A DNA stretch of 17,649 nucleotides. Source: an uncultured Christensenellaceae bacterium (GTDB lineage: Bacteria > Bacillota > Clostridia > Christensenellales > Pumilibacteraceae). The notes beneath the pieces are model-generated. The model had not been told where the DNA came from and ran no database searches. It worked only from the letters and a program-made list of their open reading frames with translations. Position numbers and translations under genes: made by a program. Location of the stretch: contig CAJUNM010000032.1 of assembly GCA_910587805.1 (NCBI GenBank), positions 1 to 17,649 on the forward strand, given 5' to 3'. Position 1 is the first letter of the stretch. The number at the start of each line of letters is the position of its first letter. Shown in pieces: positions 6,298 to 14,053 of this stretch.

Positions 6298-9200
6298 ATG
6301 AAAGCAAAAAGCAAGATCAGATCGTCGATCGCAATACTTTGCGCGCTGACGCTCGTTATGGGCGCGGTGAGCATGCTGTTTGCGTGCAACGATAAAAAGG
6401 GGTTTTCGTTCGATAAGAGCGAGGTAACTCTGTACGTAGCCGATACGGTAAAACTCGAATACACCGTATCGCCCGAGGACGCCGACATCACTTGGGAATC
6501 GAGCAACAAAAAAGTTGCCACGGTCAACAGAAAAGGCGCGGTCACGGGCGTAGCCAAAGGCTCGGCTGTCATTACGGCAACGCTTGCCGACGGCACGAGC
6601 GCCACTTGCGCGATAACCGTTCTCGACAGAACCGTTACCATCTCGCAGTCTGTTGCCGAGGTCGATCTTTCGCAGACGAATACGCTCACGCTCACCGCAA
6701 GCTCGTCCGATAACGGCGAGATCACTTGGACGTCGTCCGATACCAATATCGCTACCGTAAGCGGCGGCGTGGTAACGTTCGGCAAAGCGACGGCGCAAAC
6801 GTCGGAAGTTATTATAACGGCGCAGCGCGGCGCGGCTAAAGCCGCGTGCAAGATCACCGTTACCGACCCGCGTATCCCCGAGGATTACTACTTGCTCGTC
6901 AAGGGTACAAAAGCCGAAGTATGCGCGTTGCCCGACACGTGGTTCTATCACGCTGACGGCGCGGAAAGCACCAACTACCGTTTCGCAGCGGACGGCAAAC
7001 CCGCGTTCGGCGGCGGCAAGCTCGACGCAAAGCTCGATATTTATCCTTCGTACGAGGGCGAGCCGAAGAGATATTTCCGTTTCCGCTATCAACCGCTGTT
7101 CGATAAATACACGGTCAAGTTCACGGTAAAGATCAATAAATCATGCACTCTCAAATACGGTGTGGAATCCAATCCCGCGAGCAAAGAGATCAAAGCCGAC
7201 GTAGCAAAGAGCATAGTATATGTGGGCAATAAGGATGCGTCAAACCCGTTCGGTATAAACATCAGTAAGTTTACCGATGTATCGCCTGCAGACGTAGGCA
7301 CGGTTTCCATCGAGATAACCAACTTGGTCGTCAAAGAATACGAGGAAGGCGACGAGAACGACGTTATAGTCGATATTCCCGACACGCCCATACCCGATAC
7401 GTACGATCTCGTGCGCGGCACCGCCGGCGATACCTGCGGTTACGACGGCATGGGCAAGTGGTTCTATATGATCGATCCGCAGAACAACACGACCGATTTC
7501 ACCGAGGCGAAATACGATAACGGTACGGTCACGCTCGCCATGAAAGAGGCGTTGCAAGGCAAGTACCACCAGATCCGTATACAGCCGCGTCTGCTCCCCG
7601 GCACTCGCGCGGAAGCGACGTTCACAGTGTCGCTCAACGCGCCAGGAAAGATAACGTTCGGTCTCAACAGCCCCACGAGCACGCGCACCGCCGTTGTGTT
7701 CGGTACGGAGCTTACGCCCGAGGACGAGGCGAACAACGTCGAACTCGTAGCGGTCGGCACCGAACATACATACAAAAAGACGTTTACCGTTACGGACGGC
7801 AATCCGTTCGTTATAGCCGTCGTTCCCGACGGTTGGTCGGGCGACGACAAAGTTCCTTCGACCAACGTTGCGACGACAATGATAGTCAAAGACGCTACTT
7901 TTGTCGAAAAGCAACTCGAAAATTACACCGTAACGTTCGATTCCAAAGGCGGCGACGCTGTGCCGAGCCAAACGGTCAAAGAGGGCAACGCGCTCGATAC
8001 TCTGCCTACGCCCACGCGCAGCGGCGGCTACACATTTATCGGTTGGTACGAGAACGAAGATTGCACGGGCACTGCGCTCGTAGCGCCCTATACGCCTTCG
8101 GGCAACGTGACGCTTTACGCTAAATGGGCGGATCCGTCTGAACAGGTGTTCACGGTAAACTACGAGACCAACGGCGGCATCGACGTAGCGTCGCAGACGG
8201 TCACGGGCGGCTCGTCCGTTACGCTTCCCGCTACCACGCGCGCGGGTTACGCGTTCGACGGTTGGTACGAGGACAGCAACTTCGGCGGAACGAAGCTCGA
8301 GGGCACTTACACGCCTTCGGCTACTGTAACTCTTTACGCCAAATGGCTCAAAGAGCACACCGTTACTTTTAATACTAACAACTACGGCAAAACAGTAGCC
8401 GCCAAAAAAGCAGTGGACGGCAATGCAGTTTCGCTCGAGACACTTTCCCGCGTGGGATTCGAGTTTGACGGGTGGTTCGATAACGCCGCATGCACGGGTG
8501 CAGCGGTGGGCGAATCGTACACGCCGACGAGCGACAAAACGTTGTATGCCAAGTGGACGGCAAAGACCGAGTATAACATGACGGTCGGCGGATACGGACC
8601 CGTAACGGCTAACAGAGACGCATGGTATTACACGTTCCACGGTTCGCAATCGGGAGCTGCCGCAAGAGTTGCGAAGTTTGCTAACGATGCGATAACCTTT
8701 AACGTAACGGGTGCGAAACACATCGACAAAGAGCAAAAGAGCGATAATCTCGTTCAATTGAGATATTTGCCCAATCTTGCGGACGGAACCAACTACGAGA
8801 TATCGTTTAAGTATACCGCAAGCGTAAACGGCAGACTTTGGGTTGGCAGAAACGACGTCGGCGAATGGCACGACGTAGTTGCAAACACCGCTGTCGATAT
8901 TACTTATAATACCAAAGTCGAAAAGAAGGCGGGCGCGGACGAGTACAGAGTATTGCTTATAGGCTTTTATCCCGAGACCGACGGAGATGTGAATATTTCC
9001 ATGTCGGATATAGCGTGCGGAGAAGCGGCAAAGCCCGAGATCCCCGCCGCGTACAATCTTGAAAACGTGAGCAATGCCGACGTTTGCGCAAACCCCGGCA
9101 AATGGTACTGCAATTACCCCGGCGCAAGCACAGTTGCGGACGTCGTTTGCAATACGGCAAATACAAAGTTCGATAACGGCGTTATAACGTTTGCGTTCGA

Positions 9201-9504
9201 TAACATCGTAAAAGCGGATGCCAATAACTATCAACTTCGCTTTCAACCCGATATGGCTGTCGGCTCGAAGTACACGATCACGTTCAAGTTCAAATTGAGC
9301 GCATCGGGCAGAGTGCTTTACAGCAGCGAATACAAAAATTCCAACGACAGCCACGGCGGTCAACCCATGGCGGCGGACGAGGAACTCGAGCTTACGTATA
9401 CGGGTACTGTGGACGCAACAAAGCCGTTTATGATCCAGATCAAAGGTGTGCCCGACGGCGCGGTGACGCTCACTGTTTGGGACGTGGTCATAACCGCGGC
9501 GTAA
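6298..9504 (+). CDS. large multi-domain surface lipoprotein, putative xylan-binding scaffold
   Basis: A 1068-residue predicted lipoprotein with no visible catalytic domain. Signal peptide 1-29 ends in a lipobox-like LFAC, with C30 the lipidated residue (Phe at -2 is unusual). Order: two Big_2 Ig-like domains (about 35-113 and 114-193, with the ATVN..G.VTG.A.G.A pattern), module A1 (196-350), module A2 (367-540), three InlB/Flg_new-type repeats (543-611, 618-685, 687-755, each ending LYAKW), module A3 (758-915), module A4 (919-1068). The A modules share W[FY]Y near the start, a (KYDNG-T-TLA) strand and a QLRFQP-type strand followed by G-x-x-Y-x-x-x-F; a related module precedes the GH10 domain of the fifth operon gene. 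They resemble CBM4/9-type beta-sandwiches, so sugar binding is inferred. Start: GGAGG at 6286-6290, 7 nt before the ATG. The stop lies 6 nt before the next gene and in its frame. Confidence 0.8.
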   Translation: MKAKSKIRSSIAILCALTLVMGAVSMLFACNDKKGFSFDKSEVTLYVADTVKLEYTVSPEDADITWESSNKKVATVNRKGAVTGVAKGSAVITATLADGTSATCAITVLDRTVTISQSVAEVDLSQTNTLTLTASSSDNGEITWTSSDTNIATVSGGVVTFGKATAQTSEVIITAQRGAAKAACKITVTDPRIPEDYYLLVKGTKAEVCALPDTWFYHADGAESTNYRFAADGKPAFGGGKLDAKLDIYPSYEGEPKRYFRFRYQPLFDKYTVKFTVKINKSCTLKYGVESNPASKEIKADVAKSIVYVGNKDASNPFGINISKFTDVSPADVGTVSIEITNLVVKEYEEGDENDVIVDIPDTPIPDTYDLVRGTAGDTCGYDGMGKWFYMIDPQNNTTDFTEAKYDNGTVTLAMKEALQGKYHQIRIQPRLLPGTRAEATFTVSLNAPGKITFGLNSPTSTRTAVVFGTELTPEDEANNVELVAVGTEHTYKKTFTVTDGNPFVIAVVPDGWSGDDKVPSTNVATTMIVKDATFVEKQLENYTVTFDSKGGDAVPSQTVKEGNALDTLPTPTRSGGYTFIGWYENEDCTGTALVAPYTPSGNVTLYAKWADPSEQVFTVNYETNGGIDVASQTVTGGSSVTLPATTRAGYAFDGWYEDSNFGGTKLEGTYTPSATVTLYAKWLKEHTVTFNTNNYGKTVAAKKAVDGNAVSLETLSRVGFEFDGWFDNAACTGAAVGESYTPTSDKTLYAKWTAKTEYNMTVGGYGPVTANRDAWYYTFHGSQSGAAARVAKFANDAITFNVTGAKHIDKEQKSDNLVQLRYLPNLADGTNYEISFKYTASVNGRLWVGRNDVGEWHDVVANTAVDITYNTKVEKKAGADEYRVLLIGFYPETDGDVNISMSDIACGEAAKPEIPAAYNLENVSNADVCANPGKWYCNYPGASTVADVVCNTANTKFDNGVITFAFDNIVKADANNYQLRFQPDMAVGSKYTITFKFKLSASGRVLYSSEYKNSNDSHGGQPMAADEELELTYTGTVDATKPFMIQIKGVPDGAVTLTVWDVVITAA

Positions 9505-9510
9505 GCTCTT

Positions 9511-10653
9511 GTGAGACGGTTCAAAAAAGCTATAGCCGTAATTTCGGCGGCGGCGTGCGCCTCGTGCATATCGGGGTGCACGCCGACCGAAGCCGTAAGC
9601 AGCGGACTTCTGCGCGATATTTACAAAGATGTTTTTCGTATAGGCGCGGCGGTCATGCCGTACAGTCTCGATAAGTACGAGAACATACTTCCGCACTTTA
9701 ACAGCATAACAGCCGAAAACAGCATGAAGTGGCGCGTGACCGAGCCGAGCGAAGGCAAGTACGATTACACGGACGGAGATGCGCTCGTCGAATGGGCAAA
9801 TGCTCACGATACCGCGGTACGCGGACACTGTCTGCTTTGGTACAAGTCGTTGCCCGCATGGGTGAGCGGCAAAGCCGCGGACAGAGAAAGCGCGCTCGAG
9901 ATCATAGACGAGCGGGTAGCGCAGACGATCGGGCACTTCGGCTCGAGCATATACGCTTGGGACGTAGTGAACGAGGCGCTGTGCAATACCGTAACTTCGG
10001 ATATGCTCGAATCGGGCGAGTTTTACCGCACGAACGTTTCGGGCGCAGGCGTAGTCGATTGGTACGCGCTTTGCGGGTTCGATTTTATCGAACGTGCGTT
10101 CGTCGCAGCGGCAGATGCGCGTTCCGCGCTCGGGCTGGACTTCGATCTTTATTACAACGATTACGGGCTGAACAATCCGAATAAGCGCGAGGCGTGCGTG
10201 CGGCTTGTAGAGCGACTCCGAAACAACGATGTTCCGATCGACGGGGTAGGCATGCAGGCGCACTATAAGCTTTCGGACTATCTCGCCGATAAGGACGGGT
10301 TCATGCGCGAGTTTGAAAACTCTATAGTCGCGTTTACCGAACTCGGCGTGGATGTGCAGATAACCGAACTCGATATACGCGTGTATGCGAACAAGGACGA
10401 GCCGCAGCGGTTCGACAAGCTCCCGCTCGACGTGGAAACGGCGCAAGCGGAAATGTTCGGGCGTATATTCGAGATATGCCGCAAGTACGCAAGCCCGCAC
10501 CGCGTCGGTACGGGCAAAGTCACGGGCATCACCACTTGGGGTGTCGCCGACGCCAACAACGCGCAAAACTCGGCTATGCACAAAGAATACCCGCTGTTGT
10601 TCTCCATAGAATCAACGCCTAAAAAGGCGTACTATTCAATCATCGATTTTTGA
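9511..10653 (+). CDS. GH10 endo-beta-1,4-xylanase, lipoprotein
   Basis: Retaining endo-xylanase (380 aa) predicted to cut the xylan backbone at the cell surface. Signal peptide 1-22 ends in a good lipobox, ISGC, with C23 lipidated. The GH10 barrel fills residues about 33-380: ITAENSMKW, RGHCLLWYKSLPAW, acid/base E155 in WDVVNEA, YYNDYGLN, GVGMQAHY, nucleophile E286 in ITELDIRV, and TTWGVAD. The start is GTG, chosen because it gives the signal peptide and an in-frame TAA lies at 9502-9504. No Shine-Dalgarno is seen, so translation is probably coupled to the upstream lipoprotein, 6 nt away. Oddities: the usual W-H-x-Q after RGHxLxW is W-Y-K-S, and the tryptophan often found shortly after WGVxD is absent. 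Closely related to the GH10 domain of the fifth operon gene. Confidence 0.93.
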   Translation: MRRFKKAIAVISAAACASCISGCTPTEAVSSGLLRDIYKDVFRIGAAVMPYSLDKYENILPHFNSITAENSMKWRVTEPSEGKYDYTDGDALVEWANAHDTAVRGHCLLWYKSLPAWVSGKAADRESALEIIDERVAQTIGHFGSSIYAWDVVNEALCNTVTSDMLESGEFYRTNVSGAGVVDWYALCGFDFIERAFVAAADARSALGLDFDLYYNDYGLNNPNKREACVRLVERLRNNDVPIDGVGMQAHYKLSDYLADKDGFMREFENSIVAFTELGVDVQITELDIRVYANKDEPQRFDKLPLDVETAQAEMFGRIFEICRKYASPHRVGTGKVTGITTWGVADANNAQNSAMHKEYPLLFSIESTPKKAYYSIIDF

Positions 10654-10660
10654 GGTAATT

Positions 10661-13600
10661 ATGAGCAAAAACAAAACGAAAACCAAGCCCGACGCTTTTT
10701 CGGTCGTGCTGTGGAGCGTGCTTGCCGGCGTGTTCGCATTGCTTTTCGTCGTTATGACGATATCGTCGGTTCTCGTGCCCAAGTATGCGGGCGCGGCTTT
10801 GAACATGGTGTTCGGCACGAGCAACACCAAGACCGTGTATGACGAAAACGACAAAGCCGTCGATTTTTATGAGACGGGTTACGACTTCGAGCGCAACAAC
10901 GAAAACCTCTTCAGAGAGGACTCCGCCATGATAGAGGAAGCGGAAGCCGCAGGCGCGGTCTTGCTTTGGAACAAGACAGAAGGCAATTCGGGCGCGCTCC
11001 CGCTCGTCGGCAACGAAAAAGTCAGTCTTTTCGGTCACGCCGCAGTGGATATAACCGAGTGCGGCACCGGCTCGGGCTATGTTCGCACTTACGACTATAA
11101 CGCAGGCAGATCGGTCACTGTCACCATGAAAGACGCGTTCGAGAGCCGCGGTTTTACGGTAAACGACAAGCTTTGGGATTTTTATACGCGCGTATGCAAG
11201 GATAAAAAATACCAAATGATCGAGTGGGACAAAACCATTTGCAAGGAATGGCGCGAATGGTATGTCAAAGAAGTTCCGCAGTCCGTATTTACCGACGTCG
11301 AGAAAAGATCGTATTCCGAGTTCGGCGACGTTGCGGTCGTCATATTGGCGCGCAGCGGCGGCGAGTACTCCGATCTTCATTATAACTACACTTCCGCGAC
11401 CGATTTCGTCGGCAAAAACGACAGGGGCGAGGGCGAGAACACGTCGGCAAACGGCGGGTATTTGGGGCTTTCCAAAGAGGAGAAAGATCTGCTCGCCGCA
11501 GTGACGAACGGCGGATTCAAAAAAGTGGTCGTGCTCTTGAATACGGGCAATCCCCTTCAAATGCAGGACTTCGAGCCGTACATGGATAAGATCGATGCGT
11601 GCATGTGGATAGGTCAGCCCGGATCGACGGGTATCAACGCCGTAGTCGATCTGCTCAAAGGCAAGGACATGAACGGCAAAGACCTTGTGCCGTCGGGACG
11701 TTTGCCCGACACTTGGGCGTACGATAACAATTCCGCGCCCGCCTCGGTAAACGACGGCAATTATCAGTATAGAGATTATGAAAAATACAGCAAAAACACC
11801 TCGCTCGGCACCATCGGATTTTGGAGCAAATACATGGTGTATCAAGAGGGTATATACGTGGGTTATCGCTACTACGAAACGCGTTATGCCGATTGCATAG
11901 AGGACAAAGGCAACGCAACGGCGTCGGTCGGGTCAAAGCACTCGGGCGCGGGCAATGCGTGGAATTACAATTCCGAAGTGGCGTTCCCGTTCGGTTACGG
12001 CACGTCGTATACCGAGTTCGAGTACAGCGGTTTTTCCGTTGAGCGCGACGACGATAAGTTCATAGTAAAAGTGACCGTCACCAATAACGGCGCGTACGAT
12101 GCGCGCGAGGCGGTGCAAGTGTACTTGCAAAAACCGTACACCGCTTACGACGTTGCCAACGGCATCGAAAAATCGGCTATAGAGCTTTGCGGCTATACTA
12201 AAACGGGCGTGCTTGCCAAGGGCGGCGGACGCGAAGAAGTATCAGTGGAAGTTCCGCTGTCCGCATTCAAAACATACGACGCAAACGGCGAAGGCACGTA
12301 TATCATCGAGGGATCGGACGATTACTATCTGACGGTCGGCACCGACTCGCACGTAGCTCTCAATAACATACTTTCCGCCAAGAGCAAAAGTCCCGCGGCG
12401 CAAGAGGTGCTCGGCGGCGCGGCAAACACCAAGCCCGTTTCGCTCGGCGCGGCGTTTGTCAAAAAGATCTCGCTCGAGGAAGATTACAGAACGTTCGCCA
12501 AGTCCGAGCATACCGGCGAGTATGTAGAAAATCAGCTCGATTCGGGCGATATAAACAAGTACGTCAACAGAGGCTCCAACTCCGTCAAATATCTCACGCG
12601 CAACGATTGGACGTCGTTCCCTCAAAGCAATGCCGTGCTCTCTGTCAACGACGATATGATTTTCGATCTGCGTTTCGACAAAGACCCCGGCGATACGGGC
12701 GACGATATGCCCGACGAGAAAAAGTTTGTCAGCGGCTCGAATAAGCCTGACGTCAAAAACGGCGACGTGGTTGCGTACATGTTCATGGAGGCGCCGCTTT
12801 ATCCCGAACGCGAAAAGGACAACACCACCGTCTACGAGGACGGGTTGGTATATTCCAAGCATTGGGAAAAGATGTGGGATCAACTGCTCGATCAAATGAG
12901 TTTCGAGGAACAGGCGTTGCTCGTGGCAAACTCATACCATCTCATAAACGGCGCGGCGTCGATCGCGCTCCCTTCTTCCAAACAGGAGAACGGACCGGTA
13001 GGCATAACTAAACGCGAGGAAGCGATCTTCTCGCTTCCCAACGACGAAAAGATCAAAGGCAGCAACGGCACGGGCTGGACTTGGGTCGCGTACCCTTGCG
13101 CCGGCATACTCGCGGCGTCCTTCGACGACGATATTGCGCGCAGAGTGGGCGAGCACAAGAGCGAAGATATGCTGTACCTCGGTTACAACGGGATTTACGG
13201 TCCGGGCGTCAATCTTCACCGCAGTCCGTTCGGCGGCAGAGCATTCGAGTACCCGTCGGAAGACCCGTATCTTGCGGGATATATCGAGGCGGCGGAGTGC
13301 ATCGGCATCGAGTCCAAAGGCTGCATGGCGTACGCCAAGCATTACGCGCTCAACGACATGGAGACCAACCGCGTCAACTGCGGTGTGTGGAGCAACGAAC
13401 AAGCGAGCAGAGAACTGTATTTGCGCGCGTTCGAGATAGTCTTTACGGTAGGCAAGGCGAGCGCGACGATGAACTCGTTTACGCGCATCGGCACAACATG
13501 GAACGGCGCGTCGTACGCGATGATGACCACCATACTCCGCGATGAATGGGGCTACGACGGACTTGTCATTTCCGACTGGGTAACGGGCGGAAGCGCGATG

Positions 13601-14053
13601 TCGGCGGTCGACGGCGTAATGGCAGGTACCGATACGTTCGACGGAAACTGGGATGCGGGCAAGTTCAAACCTTACGAGAATAATGCGGCGGTACGTCAGG
13701 CTCTGCGCCTTGCGGCTAAGCGCGTGATTTATAACGTTGTGCGCACTAACGCCATGAACGGCATAACCGTAAACACTCGCGTCGTTCCCTCAATGCCGTG
13801 GTGGCAGCAGCTTTTATGGGGCGTTACGTGGACGTTCTTTGTGATAATGCTCGCGTCGGGCGCAATGCTCGCGGTGTCGCTGGTGTTCAAATTCAAAAAG
13901 AAACCGTCGGCGCAAACCGCATCGGCGGAAACTACGGTGAGTTCTGACGAACCGCAAACCGCGAGCGGTCAAGCGGAAAACGCGGATGCGCCGACCGAAC
14001 ACGCCGACAGTCAAACGGAAAATACCGACAGTCAAACCGAGAGCAATGAATAA
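10661..14053 (+). CDS. second permuted GH3 glycosidase, double membrane-anchored
   Basis: Exo-glycosidase of 1130 aa with the same permuted layout as the first GH3: N-terminal helix (13-38) after a lysine-rich start, GH3 C-terminal-type domain (about 80-440), Fn3-like domain (about 450-570), GH3 barrel domain (about 735-1040), C-terminal helix (about 1052-1075), then a KFKKK stop-transfer and a 50-residue A/Q/T/E-rich tail. Likely acid/base E235 in SGGEYSDL, KHY at 893-895, nucleophile D972 in ISDW. The substrate-binding DGP motif of GH3 reads NGP here (N777), which may shift specificity or rate. Start: GAGG at 10652-10655 overlapping the previous stop codon TGA, ATG 7 nt after that stop. The 3' end overlaps the next gene by 8 nt. 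Beta-xylosidase is the likeliest role from context; inactivity cannot be excluded. Confidence 0.88.
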   Translation: MSKNKTKTKPDAFSVVLWSVLAGVFALLFVVMTISSVLVPKYAGAALNMVFGTSNTKTVYDENDKAVDFYETGYDFERNNENLFREDSAMIEEAEAAGAVLLWNKTEGNSGALPLVGNEKVSLFGHAAVDITECGTGSGYVRTYDYNAGRSVTVTMKDAFESRGFTVNDKLWDFYTRVCKDKKYQMIEWDKTICKEWREWYVKEVPQSVFTDVEKRSYSEFGDVAVVILARSGGEYSDLHYNYTSATDFVGKNDRGEGENTSANGGYLGLSKEEKDLLAAVTNGGFKKVVVLLNTGNPLQMQDFEPYMDKIDACMWIGQPGSTGINAVVDLLKGKDMNGKDLVPSGRLPDTWAYDNNSAPASVNDGNYQYRDYEKYSKNTSLGTIGFWSKYMVYQEGIYVGYRYYETRYADCIEDKGNATASVGSKHSGAGNAWNYNSEVAFPFGYGTSYTEFEYSGFSVERDDDKFIVKVTVTNNGAYDAREAVQVYLQKPYTAYDVANGIEKSAIELCGYTKTGVLAKGGGREEVSVEVPLSAFKTYDANGEGTYIIEGSDDYYLTVGTDSHVALNNILSAKSKSPAAQEVLGGAANTKPVSLGAAFVKKISLEEDYRTFAKSEHTGEYVENQLDSGDINKYVNRGSNSVKYLTRNDWTSFPQSNAVLSVNDDMIFDLRFDKDPGDTGDDMPDEKKFVSGSNKPDVKNGDVVAYMFMEAPLYPEREKDNTTVYEDGLVYSKHWEKMWDQLLDQMSFEEQALLVANSYHLINGAASIALPSSKQENGPVGITKREEAIFSLPNDEKIKGSNGTGWTWVAYPCAGILAASFDDDIARRVGEHKSEDMLYLGYNGIYGPGVNLHRSPFGGRAFEYPSEDPYLAGYIEAAECIGIESKGCMAYAKHYALNDMETNRVNCGVWSNEQASRELYLRAFEIVFTVGKASATMNSFTRIGTTWNGASYAMMTTILRDEWGYDGLVISDWVTGGSAMSAVDGVMAGTDTFDGNWDAGKFKPYENNAAVRQALRLAAKRVIYNVVRTNAMNGITVNTRVVPSMPWWQQLLWGVTWTFFVIMLASGAMLAVSLVFKFKKKPSAQTASAETTVSSDEPQTASGQAENADAPTEHADSQTENTDSQTESNE
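14004..14037 (+). repeat. 21-bp tandem repeat in the GH3 cytoplasmic tail
   Basis: CCGACAGTCAAAC occurs at 14004-14016 and again at 14025-14037, a 21-bp period that encodes DSQTEN then DSQTES. It lies in the acidic, disordered-looking C-terminal tail of the second GH3, just before the overlap with the next gene. Confidence 0.6.

Noticed and set aside
6272..6300. TTGACA at 6272-6277 as an internal promoter for the lipoprotein gene
   Set aside because: A -10 at the correct spacing would fall on the start codon, and no TATAAT-like hexamer is there.
7240..10581. Very long open frame on the - strand across the lipoprotein and GH10 genes
   Set aside because: The + strand genes have clear domains and catalytic motifs. 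The antisense frame has no recognisable domain; it stays open because the sense genes rarely use codons whose complement is a stop.
14004..14037. 21-bp repeats as a regulatory or mobile DNA element
   Set aside because: Two copies in frame within a low-complexity acidic tail are adequately explained as a coding repeat.
13986..14045. Upstream start for the modular xylanase at 13986
   Set aside because: It adds 20 charged residues before a clear lipoprotein signal peptide; the ATG at 14046 overlapping the GH3 stop is the better start.
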